Assembly: GCA_040080215.1 (NCBI GenBank)
Contig: JBEBIT010000001.1
Span: 181,942-245,941, forward strand
Direction of reading: 5' to 3'
Length of the DNA stretch: 64,000 nucleotides
Source of the DNA: CAIUGU01 sp040080215
GTDB taxonomy: Bacteria; Pseudomonadota; Gammaproteobacteria; Steroidobacterales; Steroidobacteraceae
Every line of letters starts with the position of its first letter. Within the stretch, counting starts at the first letter, position 1. A program made the position numbers and the translations under genes. Shown here piece by piece: positions 63,378 through 64,000 of this stretch. The notes under the pieces are model-generated. The model did no database searches, had not been told where the DNA came from, and saw nothing but the letters and a program-made list of their open reading frames with translations.

Positions 63378-63812
63378 ATGGAAGCTGGCCAGATCTACAT
63401 CGATAAGCAGTTTTACTGCAGCCCCGACACCGGGCAACTGCTTCCGAAGTACTTCCTAGTTCTAGCGTTCGATTCCGCGGGCGACGTTGTATCCCGGTTG
63501 CTCACTAGCCGCAAGAATGGACGCCCGGAGGATCCACGGTGCTTCCACGGCCTACCGTATCCCGGGTTCCATTTCGGCATCCTTTGTGGTGCACTCCCAA
63601 AGCCAACCTGGCTGGATCTACGAGCGCTCGAGGACTTCGACCGAAAGTCGATGGACACGCGATTGGCTGGTGGCTCGATTGAACTCGTGCACGTCATCAG
63701 CGGAACTGACCTAGTCGATGCACTAACTTGTACTGCTGGTGCGGACGACACAACTACGCGACAAGAGCGGGCAATTCGAGATCAGCTCGCCGCACTCAAC
63801 AACAAGAAGTGA
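63378..63812 (+). CDS. Putative toxin of the Panacea module (unassigned)
   Basis: A 144-residue protein following the Panacea gene by 24 nt. It starts MEAGQIYIDKQFYCSPDTGQ, then has LLPKYFLVLAFDSAGDVVSRLLTSRK and a FHFGILCGALPKPTWLDL segment. The opening GQIYID...KYFLVLA is loosely like MazF/PemK folds, but the catalytic residues cannot be confirmed and the pattern is not diagnostic. The position alone argues for a toxin partner of the Panacea antitoxin. It is the last gene before attR. Confidence 0.55.
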   Translation: MEAGQIYIDKQFYCSPDTGQLLPKYFLVLAFDSAGDVVSRLLTSRKNGRPEDPRCFHGLPYPGFHFGILCGALPKPTWLDLRALEDFDRKSMDTRLAGGSIELVHVISGTDLVDALTCTAGADDTTTRQERAIRDQLAALNNKK

Positions 63813-63824
63813 CACCTAATCCGT

Positions 63825-63844
63825 TGGGCCCACGCTTGGACCCA
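63825..63844 (+). repeat. GGGCCCA-type sites near attR (candidate arm sites)
   Basis: TGGGCCCA (63825-63832) and TGGACCCA (63837-63844) are start-to-start 12 bp apart and match the sites near the integrase gene, including a shared CCCACGCT. They lie about 55-75 nt from the attR core, as arm-type sites do in lambda-like systems. Confidence 0.6.
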
Positions 63845-63876
63845 CCAATAATAATCCGCTCAATAATTACTTATAT

Positions 63877-63889
63877 AATCAACCTGTTA
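63877..63889 (+). promoter_or_regulatory. IHF consensus site beside attR
   Basis: AATCAACCTGTTA matches WATCAA-N4-TTR at every position. It lies between the arm-type sites and the core repeat in an AT-rich stretch, which is where IHF bends DNA in lambda-type attP. No equivalent was seen on the left side. Confidence 0.65.
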
Positions 63890-63897
63890 GATGGAGT

Positions 63898-63922
63898 TTC
63901 TAGCTTCTGCATCGGCAAATAG
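63898..63922 (+). repeat. attR core repeat (copy of the mnmE 3' end)
   Basis: TTC TAG CTT CTG CAT CGG... matches 43421-43445 at 23 of 25 positions and again spells codons for SSFCIGK-stop in one frame. It is the right boundary of the island. Beyond it (63923-64000) the sequence is chromosomal and includes the palindrome CTTTCCTCAGGAAAG (63956-63970), a possible terminator of the original mnmE locus. Confidence 0.85.
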
Positions 63923-64000
63923 GGGGCGCCTTTCCGCAGAGGCAGGGCTGTTCGGCTTTCCTCAGGAAAGGTCCTGATACCCTGGCGACCGGCGTCACCA

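Noticed and set aside
63378..63812. Annotation of the last island gene as MazF/PemK.
   Set aside because: The resemblance is limited to the first ~40 residues and the catalytic residues could not be located; left as an unassigned putative toxin.
63728..63922. A 64-codon frame ending SSFCIGK across the island's right end.
   Set aside because: It starts out of frame inside the putative toxin gene and only reaches the mnmE-like tail through the att repeat. It is informative for the att site but is not a gene.

Overview
The window is a high-GC gammaproteobacterial chromosome segment that carries the replication-origin gene cluster, followed by a roughly 20.5 kb integrated genomic island. TrkA/TrkH, UvrD, SecB, NtrBC, separate GlyQ and GlyS, a PBP1b-LpoP pair and the rpmH/dnaA/dnaN/recF/gyrB arrangement point to Gammaproteobacteria. 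The mixture looks closest to the Xanthomonadales/Nevskiales/Steroidobacter side of the class, which is an inference from gene content. There are no rRNA, tRNA or CRISPR loci that I can see.

Layout. Positions 1-8 kb: end of ctaB, a VanZ-like membrane protein, a COG3650 lipoprotein, uvrD, and the potassium-uptake pair trkA-trkH closed by a clear terminator. 8-17.6 kb: mrcB (PBP1b) overlapping an LpoP-like activator lipoprotein, a small AT-rich gene interrupted by an amber codon, dtd, tatABC, a POT peptide transporter, a holin-like membrane protein, a formylglycine-generating-enzyme-like lipoprotein and a diguanylate-cyclase-like protein with a degenerate GGDVF site. 17.6-24 kb: envC, a rhodanese, grxC, secB, gpsA, trmL, a class 1B dihydroorotate dehydrogenase and an MscS channel. 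24-29 kb: the nitrogen-control set ntrC, ntrB, a DUF4124 protein and glnA, with a sigma-54 promoter in front of glnA. 29-33 kb: glyQ, glyS and a PlsC-type acyltransferase. 33-43.4 kb: gyrB, recF, dnaN, dnaA (minus strand) and rpmH, rnpA, yidD, yidC, mnmE (plus strand). The dnaA-dnaN spacer holds a DnaA box and a nested AT-rich inverted repeat and is the best oriC candidate.

Island (about 43,425-63,918). It sits in the 3' end of mnmE, the position used by Salmonella genomic island 1, and is bounded by a 25-bp near-perfect repeat that regenerates the C-terminal SSFCIGK-stop codons. The left end has a P4-type tyrosine integrase whose promoter overlaps phased GTGGGCCCA sites. The right end has matching sites plus a perfect IHF consensus next to the core, giving a lambda-like att layout. 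Inside are a small replication/regulation module (AlpA-like regulator, DUF3631 ATPase, TubC_N-like protein, HTH-zinc-finger protein), an ArdC-like metallopeptidase, an XRE regulator, a type I restriction-modification operon, several unrecognised genes, and a Panacea-domain antitoxin with a putative toxin next to attR.

The most unusual feature is the restriction operon. Between hsdS and hsdR lies a three-gene cassette (HNH nuclease, a 77-aa middle component, and a DUF2326 SMC/RecN-like ATPase) that matches the ABC-three-component (ABC-3C) conflict-system architecture. The first five genes overlap one another by 4-11 nt and hsdR follows 4 nt after the cassette, so restriction-modification and ABC-3C appear to be one transcriptional and probably translational unit. 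I read the island as a compact, non-conjugative defence island.
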